Assembly (NCBI GenBank): GCA_965276815.1
Contig: CBDIBE010000004.1
Span: 124,001-188,000, forward strand
Length of the DNA stretch: 64,000 nucleotides
Direction: 5' to 3'
Origin: JAVVHH01 sp965276815
GTDB lineage: Bacteria > Pseudomonadota > Alphaproteobacteria > Acetobacterales > Acetobacteraceae
In this document: one piece after another, positions 49,903 to 58,939 of the stretch
How the letters are laid out: the number at the start of each line of letters is the position of its first letter
Numbering within the stretch: the stretch's first letter is position 1
Notes under the pieces: model-generated
What the model saw: the letters and a program-made list of their open reading frames with translations, nothing else
The model's database searches: none
Told to the model about the DNA's origin: nothing
Position numbers and translations under genes: made by a program

Positions 49903-51462
49903 ATGATGCGAACAGGTTATGCGCTGCTGGGTTTGAGCCTGCTCGCTGGCACGGCGGCGGCGGCACCGTTCAAATGCCCGCACACCGGCGGCACGCTGGT
50001 CTTCGGCCAGGAGGCGAACGTCAACAGCCTCGACCAGATGACCTCGAACACGATCAGCACCCGCAACATCGCCATGAACATCTTTGAGGCGCTGCTGACC
50101 CGCGACGAGAACAACAACGTCATCCTCGACCTCGCCGACAGCTACGAAGAATCGCCGGACCACCTGACCTACACCTTCAAGCTTCGCCAAGGCGTCAAAT
50201 TCCACAACGGCAAGCCCATGACGTCCGCCGACGTGCTCGCCAGCTACAACCGCTACGCCAAGGTCGGGCTCGAGCGCGCCTTCTTCGACCAGGTCGCCGG
50301 TTTCGCAGCGCCCGACCCGGCGACCTTCGTCATCCATATGAAGCAGGCGCAGCCGACCTTCCTCGAGCGGATCAGCGCCTTCAGCGTCCCGATCGTGATC
50401 GTGCCGTCCGAGGAGGAGAACGACCCGCCGCAGCAGCTCCGCACCGTCGGCACCGGGCCGTTCCAGCTCGTCGAATCCGTGCCCGGCAGCTACGTGACCA
50501 TCAAGCGCTACCCCGACTACCAGCCCAATCCGCATTTCGAGCAGCGGACCGGGTTCGGCGGCTACAAGCAGGCCTGCCTCGACCAGGTGACCTTCCGCAT
50601 CGTCACCGAACCCGGCGCGCGCGTCGCCGGGCTGCAAACCGCCGACCTGCAGGCCGTCGAGGACGTGCCGACCAAGTCGCTCGACGAGCTGAAAAAGAAC
50701 AAGGACATCCGCCTGATCCCGCTGAACAACTGGTGGATTCAGATCGCGACCATTAACACCAGCAATCCGCCGACCGACAACCTCAAGATACGCCAGGCGA
50801 TCCAGGCCGCGCTCGACGACGACGAGATCATGGATGCCGCGACGGACGGCAACTACAAGCTGAACGCCGGCTTCCAATTCCCCGGCCAGGTCGATTACGC
50901 CGAGCCGCCCAAAGGCCTGTACCACCTCAAGGACCCGGCGAAGGCCAAGCAGCTGCTCGCCGCGGCCGGCTATAAGGGTCAGCCGATCGTGCTGCTGACC
51001 GATAAAGACTATTCGTCTATGTACAATGCGGCGTTGGTCGTGCAGGAGCAGTTGAAATCCGTCGGCATCGACGCCGAGCTGAAGGTGGTGGACTGGCCGA
51101 CCTCGGTGCAGATGTCGCTCAAGCCGGATAGCGGCTGGAACCTGTTCTTCAGCGGCTGGGGCACGCAGCCGGCGCTGGGCGCGCTGGCGACGATGGCCTT
51201 CTTCGCCCCGCCCAACGCCGTCTACATGCCGCAAGACACCAAGGGCGACCCCGACCTGCTGGCCGCGTGGAACGACATGAACAATCTGCCGACCAAGCAA
51301 GCCCGTCACCAAGCCTTCGAGCGAATGCAGGCGGTCATCCTGCAGAAGGTGTTCGTTCTGCCGTTCGGCTCGCTGACCAAGGTGCAGGCGACGCGGACGA
51401 ACGTGGAGGGCTTCGTGCCCTTCCGCATCCCGCGCATGTCCAACGTGTGGTTCAACGGCTAG
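49903..51462 (+). CDS. Peptide ABC importer, periplasmic binding protein (DppA/OppA family)
   Basis: A 519-residue SBP_bac_5 protein. A signal peptide ends near residue 20 (LLAGTAAAAP). GGTLVFGQEANVNSLDQM opens the mature domain; the family signature is around FKLRQGVKFHNGKPMTSADVLASYNR. It captures peptides, glutathione-like compounds or nickel complexes in the periplasm. A palindromic element separates it from the permease genes, the usual device for making more binding protein than membrane subunits. Confidence 0.93.
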   Translation: MMRTGYALLGLSLLAGTAAAAPFKCPHTGGTLVFGQEANVNSLDQMTSNTISTRNIAMNIFEALLTRDENNNVILDLADSYEESPDHLTYTFKLRQGVKFHNGKPMTSADVLASYNRYAKVGLERAFFDQVAGFAAPDPATFVIHMKQAQPTFLERISAFSVPIVIVPSEEENDPPQQLRTVGTGPFQLVESVPGSYVTIKRYPDYQPNPHFEQRTGFGGYKQACLDQVTFRIVTEPGARVAGLQTADLQAVEDVPTKSLDELKKNKDIRLIPLNNWWIQIATINTSNPPTDNLKIRQAIQAALDDDEIMDAATDGNYKLNAGFQFPGQVDYAEPPKGLYHLKDPAKAKQLLAAAGYKGQPIVLLTDKDYSSMYNAALVVQEQLKSVGIDAELKVVDWPTSVQMSLKPDSGWNLFFSGWGTQPALGALATMAFFAPPNAVYMPQDTKGDPDLLAAWNDMNNLPTKQARHQAFERMQAVILQKVFVLPFGSLTKVQATRTNVEGFVPFRIPRMSNVWFNG

Positions 51463-51475
51463 TTGGCGAGTACCC

Positions 51476-51563
51476 GTCATCATCCGCGAAGGCGGATGAT
51501 CCACGCCTTCGTTTGCGCTGAACTGGCCGAAGGCGTGGATGGCCCGCCTGCGCGGACCCTGAC
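51476..51563. repeat. REP-like element between the binding-protein and permease genes
   Basis: Two stems: tcatccgc/gcggatga around 51479-51500, and tccacgccttcg (51500-51511) with cgaaggcgtgga (51528-51539). The outer ends gtca...tgac are also complementary. It fills the whole gap between the first two genes of the importer operon. Confidence 0.75.
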
Positions 51564-51566
51564 AGT

Positions 51567-52514
51567 TTGATCCGCCTGCTCCTCCTGCGCCTCGCCGGCG
51601 CGGTCCCTGTGCTGCTGCTGGTCAGCTTGATCAGCTTCGGGCTGATGCGGCTGATCCCGGGCGACCCATCGGCGTCGATCGCCGGGCTGTCGGCCACGCC
51701 GCAGATGGTGGCGCAGATTCGCGAGCAACTCGGCCTCGACCAGCCGATCCTGGTCCAGGCCGCCCGCTGGTACGGCGGCCTGCTGCACGGCGATCTCGGC
51801 CGGTCCATCCTAATGGGGCAGAGCGTGTTCTGGCTCACCCTCGCGCGCCTCCCGGTCACCCTCGCCCTCTCGGCCTACGCCCTGGTGATCACCCTGGTGT
51901 TCGGGCTCGGCAGCGGCATCGTGGCGGCGCTGCGGCAGAACACCTGGGTCGACCAGGCGGCGATGATGTTCGCCATGCTCGGCATCTCGGTGCCCAGTTT
52001 CTTCCTCGGCCTGCTGTTCATCATCTGGTTCGCGGTCGGGCTCGGCTGGCTGCCGACCGGCGGCTATATCGCGCTCGCCGACGACCCGGTGGGCTGGCTG
52101 CGCACCAGCACGCTGCCCGCCTTCTCACTCGCGCTGCTGCAAGTCGGGCTGCTCGCGCGGGTGACAAGGTCGACCATGCTCGAAGTGCTACGCCAGGACT
52201 ACGTCCGCACCGCCCGCGCCAAGGGCCTGCCGCGGCATCTCGTGGTCGGCAAGCACGCGCTCGCCAACGCGATGATCCCGATCACCACGGTCATCGGCAT
52301 CATCATCACCCTGCTGGTCTCCGGCTCCGTGGTGATCGAGACGATGTTCTCCATCCCCGGCATCGGCCAGCTCCTGACGGCGGCCGTGCTCGGGCGCGAC
52401 TATCCGATGGTGCAAGGCGGCATGCTGCTGACGACGGCGCTGCTCGTGCTGGTCAATCTTGCCGTCGACATGCTCTACGCCGTGCTCGACCCGCGGATCC
52501 GCTATGGCCGATAG
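51567..52514 (+). CDS. Peptide ABC importer, permease DppB type
   Basis: 315 residues from a TTG at 51567 immediately after the REP-like element; no clear Shine-Dalgarno is left upstream. The six-helix BPD permease has LLILVSLISFGLMRLIPGDP-type sequence at the N-terminus (LMRLIPGDPSAS), the long periplasmic loop after helix 1 (REQLGLDQPILVQ) and the EAA loop YVRTARAKGLPRHLVVGKHAL. It overlaps dppC by 11 bases. Confidence 0.92.
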   Translation: MIRLLLLRLAGAVPVLLLVSLISFGLMRLIPGDPSASIAGLSATPQMVAQIREQLGLDQPILVQAARWYGGLLHGDLGRSILMGQSVFWLTLARLPVTLALSAYALVITLVFGLGSGIVAALRQNTWVDQAAMMFAMLGISVPSFFLGLLFIIWFAVGLGWLPTGGYIALADDPVGWLRTSTLPAFSLALLQVGLLARVTRSTMLEVLRQDYVRTARAKGLPRHLVVGKHALANAMIPITTVIGIIITLLVSGSVVIETMFSIPGIGQLLTAAVLGRDYPMVQGGMLLTTALLVLVNLAVDMLYAVLDPRIRYGR

Positions 52515-53352
52515 CCCGGCCCGCGCCACGCTGCGCCGCCTGCTGCGGCACCGGCTGTTCGTGTCCGGCCTCGTGCTGTTCCTGATCGTGCTCGCCATCG
52601 CGCTCTTGGCGCCCTGGATCACCGACGTGGACCCGATCAAGCTCGGCATGCGCACTCGCTTCCGCCCGCCCGGTGCGGATTTCGTGTTCGGCACCGACAA
52701 TCTCGGCCGCAGCCTGTGGTCTCGCACCGTCTGGGGCGCGCGGCTCTCGGTCGAGATCGGGGTCTGCGTCGTCGTGCTGAATGCGGTGTTCGGCACGATC
52801 GTGGGGGCGCTCGCCGGCTATTTCCCCCGGCTGGACGGGCCGCTCATGCGGGTGAACGACGCGCTGATGGCGTTCCCCGCCATCCTGCTGGCGATCGGCG
52901 TCACCGCCGTGCTCGGCCCAAGCACCGAGAACACCATCCTGGCGCTTGCGGTGGTCTACATCCCGCGCACCGCCCGCATCGTCCGCGCCAGCGTGCTGGT
53001 GCTGCGGGAGAGCGAGTTTGTGCAGGCCTCCATCGCCGCCGGCGCCAGCCATTGGCGCGTGCTCCGCACCCACATCCTGCCCAACGCGATGGCGCCGCTG
53101 ATCGTCCAACTCAGCTTCCTGTTCGCCTACGCCGTGCTGACGGAGGCCACGCTGAGCTTCCTCGGCCTCGGCGCCGTCCCGCCCACGCCGACCTGGGGCA
53201 ACATCATGGCGGAGGGCCGCCAATACATGCAGGAAGCACCCTGGATCATCACCGTCCCCGGCGTGTTGCTGATGATCACCGTGATGGGCCTCAACCTGCT
53301 GGGCGACGGGCTGCGGGACGTGTTGGACCCCCGTTTGCGGCTGCAGCCTTGA
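52504..53352 (+). CDS. Peptide ABC importer, permease DppC type
   Basis: 282 residues from ATG 52504, inside the end of the DppB gene. HRLFVSGLVLFLIVLAIALL is helix 1; FGTDNLGRSLWSRTVWGAR is the DppC hallmark; the EAA loop is FVQASIAAGASHWRVLRTHILPN; LSFLGLGAVPPTPTWGNI is the conserved C-terminal segment. It pairs with DppB to form the channel. Its stop overlaps the TTG of the first ATPase gene (TTGA). Confidence 0.93.
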   Translation: MADSPARATLRRLLRHRLFVSGLVLFLIVLAIALLAPWITDVDPIKLGMRTRFRPPGADFVFGTDNLGRSLWSRTVWGARLSVEIGVCVVVLNAVFGTIVGALAGYFPRLDGPLMRVNDALMAFPAILLAIGVTAVLGPSTENTILALAVVYIPRTARIVRASVLVLRESEFVQASIAAGASHWRVLRTHILPNAMAPLIVQLSFLFAYAVLTEATLSFLGLGAVPPTPTWGNIMAEGRQYMQEAPWIITVPGVLLMITVMGLNLLGDGLRDVLDPRLRLQP

Positions 53353-54335
53353 GCTTGCTGGAGATCGACGAGCTCAGCGTCGCCTTCCGCACCGAGCGCG
53401 GCGAGATCACCGCGGTGGAACAGGTGAGCCTCGCCCTCGAGCCCGGCGAGATTTTGGGAATCGTCGGCGAGAGCGGCAGCGGCAAGAGCGTCACCGCATT
53501 GACGATAATGGGGCTGCTGCCGGAGCCGGCGGCGCGGGTGGTTGGCGGCGCGGTCCGCTTCGAGGGCCAGGAACTCACCGCGCTTTCCGAACTGCGCATG
53601 CAGCGGGTCCGCGGCCCGGGGATCGCAATGGTGTTCCAGGAGCCGATGACCAGCCTCAACCCGGTCTTCTCGATCGGCGAGCAGATCACCGAGACGCTGG
53701 CCGCACATGGCGAGGCAAGCCGCGCCGCGCGGCGGGACCGCGCAGTCGAGATGCTCGAGCGGGTCGGTATCCCCTCGGCATCCCGGCGGCTCGGCGATTA
53801 CCCGCACCAGTTGAGCGGCGGGCAGCGCCAGCGGGTGATGATCGCCATGGCGCTCGCCTGCCGCCCGCGCCTGCTGATCGCCGACGAGCCGACGGCGGCG
53901 CTGGACGTCACGATCCAGGCCGGCATCCTCGACCTTCTCCTGGACCTGCGCGACGAGCTGGGCATGGCCGTCGTGCTGATCACCCACAATATGGGCGCCA
54001 TCGCCGAGGCGGCCGACCGGGTGGCGGTGATGTATGCCGGCCGAGTCGTCGAGCAGACCTCCGTGACCCGGCTGTTCGCCGCCCCGAGCCACCCGTACAC
54101 CCAGGCCCTGCTCGCCTGCGTGCCCACGCTCGAAGACGGCCGCCAGCGCCTGGAAGCCATCCCAGGCATCCTGCCCGACCCGTTCGCCCGCCCACCGGGC
54201 TGCCGCTTCGCCCCAAGGTGCAAGCTGCACATCGCCGAATGCGACGCGGCGCAACCGCCGCTCCTCCCCGTCGAACTCGGCCACACCGCCGCCTGCATCC
54301 GAACCGCCGCTCCCTCCGGGAGAGGGTTGGGGTGA
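53349..54335 (+). CDS. Peptide ABC importer, ATPase DppD type
   Basis: 328 residues from a TTG at 53349 coupled to dppC. Walker A GESGSGKSV, Q-loop VFQEPMTSLNP, signature LSGGQRQRV, Walker B RLLIADEPTAALDV and H-loop LITHNMG are all present. The oligopeptide C-terminal domain has PPGCRFAPRC (an Fe-S-type Cys cluster in Dpp ATPases). The last residues, APSGRGLG, are encoded by a palindromic repeat that supplies the stop codon, so the natural C-terminus has been replaced. Confidence 0.93.
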   Translation: MSLLEIDELSVAFRTERGEITAVEQVSLALEPGEILGIVGESGSGKSVTALTIMGLLPEPAARVVGGAVRFEGQELTALSELRMQRVRGPGIAMVFQEPMTSLNPVFSIGEQITETLAAHGEASRAARRDRAVEMLERVGIPSASRRLGDYPHQLSGGQRQRVMIAMALACRPRLLIADEPTAALDVTIQAGILDLLLDLRDELGMAVVLITHNMGAIAEAADRVAVMYAGRVVEQTSVTRLFAAPSHPYTQALLACVPTLEDGRQRLEAIPGILPDPFARPPGCRFAPRCKLHIAECDAAQPPLLPVELGHTAACIRTAAPSGRGLG

Positions 54336-54388
54336 GGGCGGTCCAGGTAGAAAGACCCTCGCCCAACCCTCTCCCGGAGGGAGAGGGC
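54310..54388. repeat. Long palindromic element spanning the dppD/dppF junction
   Basis: ctccgggagagggttggggtgaggg (left) and ccctcgcccaaccctctcccggag (right) are near-perfect arms of about 25 bases with a 17-base centre. The element carries the dppD stop and the likely dppF start. Confidence 0.85.
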
Positions 54389-55378
54389 TCTGTCCTGGTG
54401 GAGGCGGAGGGACTTACCAAGCACTATCCACTTGCCGGAACGGGCCTGTTCGGCCGCAACCGGACGGTGCTGCGTGCGGTGGACGGCGTTTCGCTCGCGA
54501 TCGCGTCGGGGGTCACAATCGGCCTGGTCGGCGAAAGCGGCTGCGGCAAGAGCACGCTGGGCCGGCTGCTTATTCGCCTGACGCCGCCCACCCATGGAAA
54601 AATCCGCTTCGCCGGGACCGACATCACCGCGCTGCACGGCGCCGCCCTGCTCCCCGCCCGCGGCGCGACCGGAATCGTCTTCCAGGACCCCTATGGCGCG
54701 CTCAACCCGCGCATGACGGTCGAGCGCATCGTCATGGAACCCTTACTGATCCACGGTGCCAGGGCCGACGCCGCCGCGCGCGACCGTGTCGCCGCCATGC
54801 TCCGCACCGTCGGCCTCCCGCCCGGCGCCGCCACGCGCTACCCGCACGAGTTCAGCGGGGGCCAGCGCCAGCGAATCGGCATCGCTCGCGCGCTGATCTT
54901 GCGGCCGCGCTTCCTGGTCTGCGACGAGCCGGTCTCGGCGCTCGACGTCTCGGTGCAGGCCGGCATCGTCAACCTGCTGCAGGACCTGCAGGCTGAACTC
55001 GGCGTGGCGATGCTGTTCATCGCGCACGACCTCGGCGTGGTGCGGCACATCTCCGACGAGGTCGCGGTGATGTATCTCGGCCGGGTCGTCGAGCAAGCGG
55101 ATAAGCGTAGCCTCTATGCCGCGCCGCTGCACCCCTACACGCAGGCGCTGATCGCCTCGGTCCCGGCACTGACGCCGGAGGGGCGGGAAGGCCGCCGGAC
55201 CAAGCGGGCGCGGGTCGGCGCCGATATCCCAAGCGCGATCGACCTGCCCGCGGGCTGCCGCTTCCACACACGCTGCCCGCACGTGATGCCGGTCTGCCGC
55301 GAGGTGGAACCGGCGCTCGCCGAGCCGGCGCCCGGCCATCGCGCGGCCTGCCATCTTTATGGAGTGACCCAAGCATGA
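54332..55378 (+). CDS. Peptide ABC importer, ATPase DppF type
   Basis: 348 residues if it starts at GTG 54332, which overlaps the dppD stop (GTGA) like the other junctions of this operon; the first 22 residues (VRAVQVERPSPNPLPEGEG region) are then repeat-encoded. A GTG at 54398 gives 326 residues and starts exactly at the conserved VEAEGLTKHYPL. Walker A is GESGCGKST, the signature is FSGGQRQRI, Walker B is FLVCDEPVSALDV; the C-terminal domain has GCRFHTRCPHVMPVC. It pairs with DppD to drive import. Confidence 0.92.
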   Translation: MRAVQVERPSPNPLPEGEGSVLVEAEGLTKHYPLAGTGLFGRNRTVLRAVDGVSLAIASGVTIGLVGESGCGKSTLGRLLIRLTPPTHGKIRFAGTDITALHGAALLPARGATGIVFQDPYGALNPRMTVERIVMEPLLIHGARADAAARDRVAAMLRTVGLPPGAATRYPHEFSGGQRQRIGIARALILRPRFLVCDEPVSALDVSVQAGIVNLLQDLQAELGVAMLFIAHDLGVVRHISDEVAVMYLGRVVEQADKRSLYAAPLHPYTQALIASVPALTPEGREGRRTKRARVGADIPSAIDLPAGCRFHTRCPHVMPVCREVEPALAEPAPGHRAACHLYGVTQA

Positions 55379-56388
55379 CGCAACGCACCCGGCTGGTGCC
55401 CGAGGTCGATTTCGAGCGTGAGGGAGCTCAGTATGGTTTCCTGCGGCTGTTCCACTCGGTGCACAGTTCGGCCTACGGCTATATCCCGATCCCGATCGTG
55501 GTGCTCCGCAACGGCGAGGGGCCGACCGCGCTGCTGGTCGCCGGCTCGCATGGCGACGAGTACGAGGGGCAAGTCGCGCTGTGCAACCTGGCGCGCAGCC
55601 TGCGGCCGGAGGCGATCCACGGCCGGGTCATCATCCTGCCCGCGGCGAATTTGCCCGCCGCCGTCGCCGGGCGGCGCACCTCGCCGATCGACGAGGGCAA
55701 CCTCAACCGGCTCTATCCGGGCGACCCCGACGGCTCGGTAACCGAGCAGATTGCCTTCTTCATCGAGCATGAGCTGGTGGCGCGGGCCGATATGGTCGTG
55801 GACCTGCATTCCGGCGGTTCGTCGCTCATGTATGTGCCTTCCGGGCTGATCACACTGTTCGACGAAAGCCCGGCGGGGCACGCCGAGCTGTTTGCGGCGC
55901 TGCGCGCCTTTGGGGCGCCGGTGTCCTATGTGGGCCACGCGCCGCCGGGTCAGGGCGCGGTGCGGACGACGTCCGGGGCGGCGATGCGGGCGGGCAAGCT
56001 GTCCATCGGGACCGAACTGGGCGGCGCCGGCACGGTGACGCCGGCGGCGGTCCGCATCGCCGAGCGCGGCGTGCGCAACATATTGGGCCACATGGGCATC
56101 ATGCCGGCCCAGCCCGCCGAACCCGGCCCGATGCGGCTGCTGGACGTCGCAGGCCCCGACTATTTTGTCTACTCGCCCGGACCGGGCCTCTACGAACCGC
56201 TTGTCGAGCCCGGCGGCATGGTCGTGGCCGGCCAGCCAGCCGCCCGCATCCACCAGCCAGAAACGCCCTGGGCGCCCGCCGAGGAAGTCGCCTTCGCACG
56301 CGACGGATTCGTGCTGTGCAAGCGCATCCCAGGCCGCACCGTGCGAGGCGACTGCCTGTTCCATTTGGGCACGGACCTGGATTGGTGA
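55375..56388 (+). CDS. Succinylglutamate desuccinylase/aspartoacylase family hydrolase
   Basis: 337 residues, starting on the dppF stop (ATGA). The zinc site is GSHGDEYEG (H59, E62) and DLHSGG (H145), and the catalytic Glu is in IGTELGG. EGNLNRLYPGDPDGS is the substrate Arg region. This branch includes deacylases of N-acetyl or N-acyl amino acids such as DoeB-like enzymes. Being the last gene of the importer operon, it probably hydrolyses what is imported. The Cys-rich importer ATPases and this enzyme suggest an N-acylated amino acid or peptide as substrate. Confidence 0.88.
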   Translation: MTQRTRLVPEVDFEREGAQYGFLRLFHSVHSSAYGYIPIPIVVLRNGEGPTALLVAGSHGDEYEGQVALCNLARSLRPEAIHGRVIILPAANLPAAVAGRRTSPIDEGNLNRLYPGDPDGSVTEQIAFFIEHELVARADMVVDLHSGGSSLMYVPSGLITLFDESPAGHAELFAALRAFGAPVSYVGHAPPGQGAVRTTSGAAMRAGKLSIGTELGGAGTVTPAAVRIAERGVRNILGHMGIMPAQPAEPGPMRLLDVAGPDYFVYSPGPGLYEPLVEPGGMVVAGQPAARIHQPETPWAPAEEVAFARDGFVLCKRIPGRTVRGDCLFHLGTDLDW

Positions 56389-56405
56389 TGTGGTAACCTA
56401 TTGGC

Positions 56406-56948
56406 ATGAACGCGCCCATCCAGAAGCCGGGCCGAATGACGGCCGATGAGTTCGTCGCTTGGGGAGAGCAAGAGGCCTCGGGACGATTCGAATTGTTCGA
56501 CGGTGAGCTTGTGGCTATGTCGCCTGAGCGGATCGCGCATGTGCGTGCCAAAGCTGACATGTTCGATCGGCTCAGGGCGGCGATTAAGGAGGCCGGCGCC
56601 CCTTGTGAGGCGCTTCTCGACGGCGTGGGTTTCGCGGTGGATCAGCACACGGTCTTCATCCCCGATGTTATGGTGCGATGCGGGGAGGCGCCGGACGACC
56701 AACTGTCGTTCCTGAGTGACCCGGTCATTCTCGTCGAGGTCCTGTCGCCCTCAACACGGGCGATGGACTTGACCTTCAAGCTCGAGCGGTATTTTCGCGT
56801 GCCCAGCGTGCATCACTACTTGGTCGTTCGAACTAACAATCCGGCCGTTATCTATCACCGCCGGACGGCGGACGGGATCGCCGTGCAGATTCTACAATCC
56901 GGCCCACTGCATCTCGACCCGCCCGGTATCACCCTGCACCTGGGTTGA
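56406..56948 (+). CDS. Uma2 family protein (DUF820, PD-(D/E)XK nuclease fold)
   Basis: 180 residues. GRFELFDGELVAMSPER is the family N-terminal signature, and the nuclease core reads FIPDVMVRCG, then VILVEVLSPST, giving the Asp and Glu of a PD-(D/E)XK site (the Lys is replaced by Ser/Thr-type sequence, as is common in Uma2). Uma2 proteins are abundant and of unclear role. It starts 17 bases after the hydrolase gene but has its own base composition, so it may not belong to the operon. Confidence 0.85.
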   Translation: MNAPIQKPGRMTADEFVAWGEQEASGRFELFDGELVAMSPERIAHVRAKADMFDRLRAAIKEAGAPCEALLDGVGFAVDQHTVFIPDVMVRCGEAPDDQLSFLSDPVILVEVLSPSTRAMDLTFKLERYFRVPSVHHYLVVRTNNPAVIYHRRTADGIAVQILQSGPLHLDPPGITLHLG

Positions 56949-57032
56949 CCGCCACCCATACTGGTTGCAACGCGAACGATCTATGCCGTAAGTACTAACG
57001 ATCTTCGCCCAGGACGAGGCGCAAAGCCCCAG

Positions 57033-58823
57033 ATGAACAGCCCAGTTCAGCCGCAACAACGACGATTCCAACTCTATCTGCTCAAGCCGTCGCATTACGA
57101 CGACGAGGGCTATCTCATCCAATGGTTCCGCTCGGCCATCCCGTCCAACACGCTGGCAGCGCTCTACGGCCTCGCCGTGGACTGCCGGGAGCGGCAGGTG
57201 CTCGGCCCGGACACCGCGCTCGACATCTTCGAGGCGGACGAAACCAACACGCGCATCCGCCCCGATAAGATCGCCGAGAAGATCAAGCAATCGGGCGGGC
57301 TCGGCCTGGTCGCCATCGTCGGCGTTCAGTCCAACCAATTTCCCCGCGCCATGGACATCGCCAAACGGCTGCGCGCGCGCGGCATTCAGGTGGCGATCGG
57401 CGGATTCCACGTCTCGGGATGTCTCGCCATGCTGCCGGGCATCCAACCGGACCTGCAGGAAGCGCTCGACCTCGGGATCACGCTGTACGCGGGCGAGGCA
57501 GAGGGGCGGCTCGACGAGGTGCTGCTGGACGCAGCCGCTTTGTCGCTGAAACCGCTGTACAACTACATGGACGACCTGCCGCATCTGGAGGGCCAGCCGC
57601 CGCCCTTCCTGCCGCCCGAGCGGATCGAGCGAACCGGCGGGCGCATCACAAGCTTCGACGCCGGGCGCGGCTGCCCGTTCCAGTGCTCGTTCTGCACCAT
57701 CATCAACGTGCAGGGCCGCAAGTCGCGCTTTCGCACAGCCGATGACGTCGAGGAGCTGATCCGCCGCAACCTGTCGCAGGGCGTCGACCATTTCTTCATC
57801 ACCGACGACAATTTTGCCCGCAATCGCAATTGGGAGCCGATTTTCGACCGGCTGATCGCGATGCGCGAGCAGGAAAAGCTGTTCTTCCGCTTCGTGATCC
57901 AGGTGGACACGTTATGCCACAAGATCCCGCACTTCATCACCAAGGCGGCGCGGGCCGGGGTGACCCGGGTCTTCATTGGGCTGGAGAACATCAACCCCGA
58001 TAACCTGCTGGCCGCCAAGAAGAAGCAGAACCGCATTTCTGAATACCGACAAATGCTGCTCGCCTGGAAGGCCGAGGGCTGCTTCACCTACGCCGGCTAT
58101 ATACTCGGCTTCCCTGGCGACACGCTCGAAAGCATTCTCCGAGATATCAAAATCATCCAGCGGGAACTCCCGCTCGATCTCCTAGAATTCTTCTTCCTGA
58201 CTCCGCTGCCGGGCTCGGAGGACCACAAGAAACTGTTCACCGCCGGCGTCCCCATGGACCCCGACATGAACGTGTACGACCTCGAGCACGCCTGCACCGC
58301 ACACCCAAAAATGTCGAAGGCGGAGTGGGAACAGGCCTACAAGCTGGCCTGGGAGACCTACTACACGCCGGAGCACATGGCGACCATCATGCGCCGGGCG
58401 GTGGCGACGCGGATCAGTCCCGGCAAGATGATGTTCCTGCTGCTCTGGTTCTGGGGCTGCGTAACGCTCGAAAAGGTCCATCCGCTGCAGGGCGGCTATC
58501 TGCGCCGCAAGGTCCGCACCGACCGCCGCCCGACCCTGCCGATCGAAAACCCGGCCATCTTCTACCCGCGCTACGCGTGGAACACGCTGGCCAAGCATGT
58601 GCGGATCGCCCGGATGGTCCTGCGTCTCGGCAAGATCAGAAAACAGCTCAAGCGCGACCCGGCCGCCCGCTCCTACATGGACGAGGCGCTCACCCCCGTG
58701 CGCGAGGACGATCTGGACACGCTGGAGATGTTCAGCGTGTCCGAGGCGGCCCGCACGGCCACCGTCCGCGCCAAGCGCGACGCCGCCCGCGTGGCGGCAA
58801 AGGTCTCTAACCTTGTCGGCTAA
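57033..58823 (+). CDS. B12-binding-domain radical SAM protein
   Basis: 596 residues. The N-terminal 170 residues look like a Rossmann/B12-type domain (GLGLVAIVGVQSNQFPRAMD, GIQVAIGGFHVSG), but the DxHxxG cobalamin motif is absent. The radical SAM core begins with the cluster motif CPFQCSFC (C214, C218, C221). FFITDDNFARNR and GYILGFPGDT are the typical SAM-binding segments of the BchE/elongator-like class. The C-terminal 150 residues are basic and helical with a membrane-like stretch (MMFLLLWFWGCV). Product unknown; hopanoid or lipid-modifying enzymes in this class are possible. Confidence 0.88.
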   Translation: MNSPVQPQQRRFQLYLLKPSHYDDEGYLIQWFRSAIPSNTLAALYGLAVDCRERQVLGPDTALDIFEADETNTRIRPDKIAEKIKQSGGLGLVAIVGVQSNQFPRAMDIAKRLRARGIQVAIGGFHVSGCLAMLPGIQPDLQEALDLGITLYAGEAEGRLDEVLLDAAALSLKPLYNYMDDLPHLEGQPPPFLPPERIERTGGRITSFDAGRGCPFQCSFCTIINVQGRKSRFRTADDVEELIRRNLSQGVDHFFITDDNFARNRNWEPIFDRLIAMREQEKLFFRFVIQVDTLCHKIPHFITKAARAGVTRVFIGLENINPDNLLAAKKKQNRISEYRQMLLAWKAEGCFTYAGYILGFPGDTLESILRDIKIIQRELPLDLLEFFFLTPLPGSEDHKKLFTAGVPMDPDMNVYDLEHACTAHPKMSKAEWEQAYKLAWETYYTPEHMATIMRRAVATRISPGKMMFLLLWFWGCVTLEKVHPLQGGYLRRKVRTDRRPTLPIENPAIFYPRYAWNTLAKHVRIARMVLRLGKIRKQLKRDPAARSYMDEALTPVREDDLDTLEMFSVSEAARTATVRAKRDAARVAAKVSNLVG

Positions 58824-58939
58824 GCTGGCCGGCTACTGCCGCCTCGAGAGCGTCCGCCACTACGTGGTGTTCGACGTTGCCCAAAAGCTCACTTCGATCC
58901 GCCCGGGATAAGCCTGACCAACGTCTTCGACGACTGACC

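Noticed and set aside
58812..58911. A short TTG-started frame overlapping the end of the radical SAM gene
   Set aside because: No ribosome-binding site, only about 32 residues and no features; probably chance.
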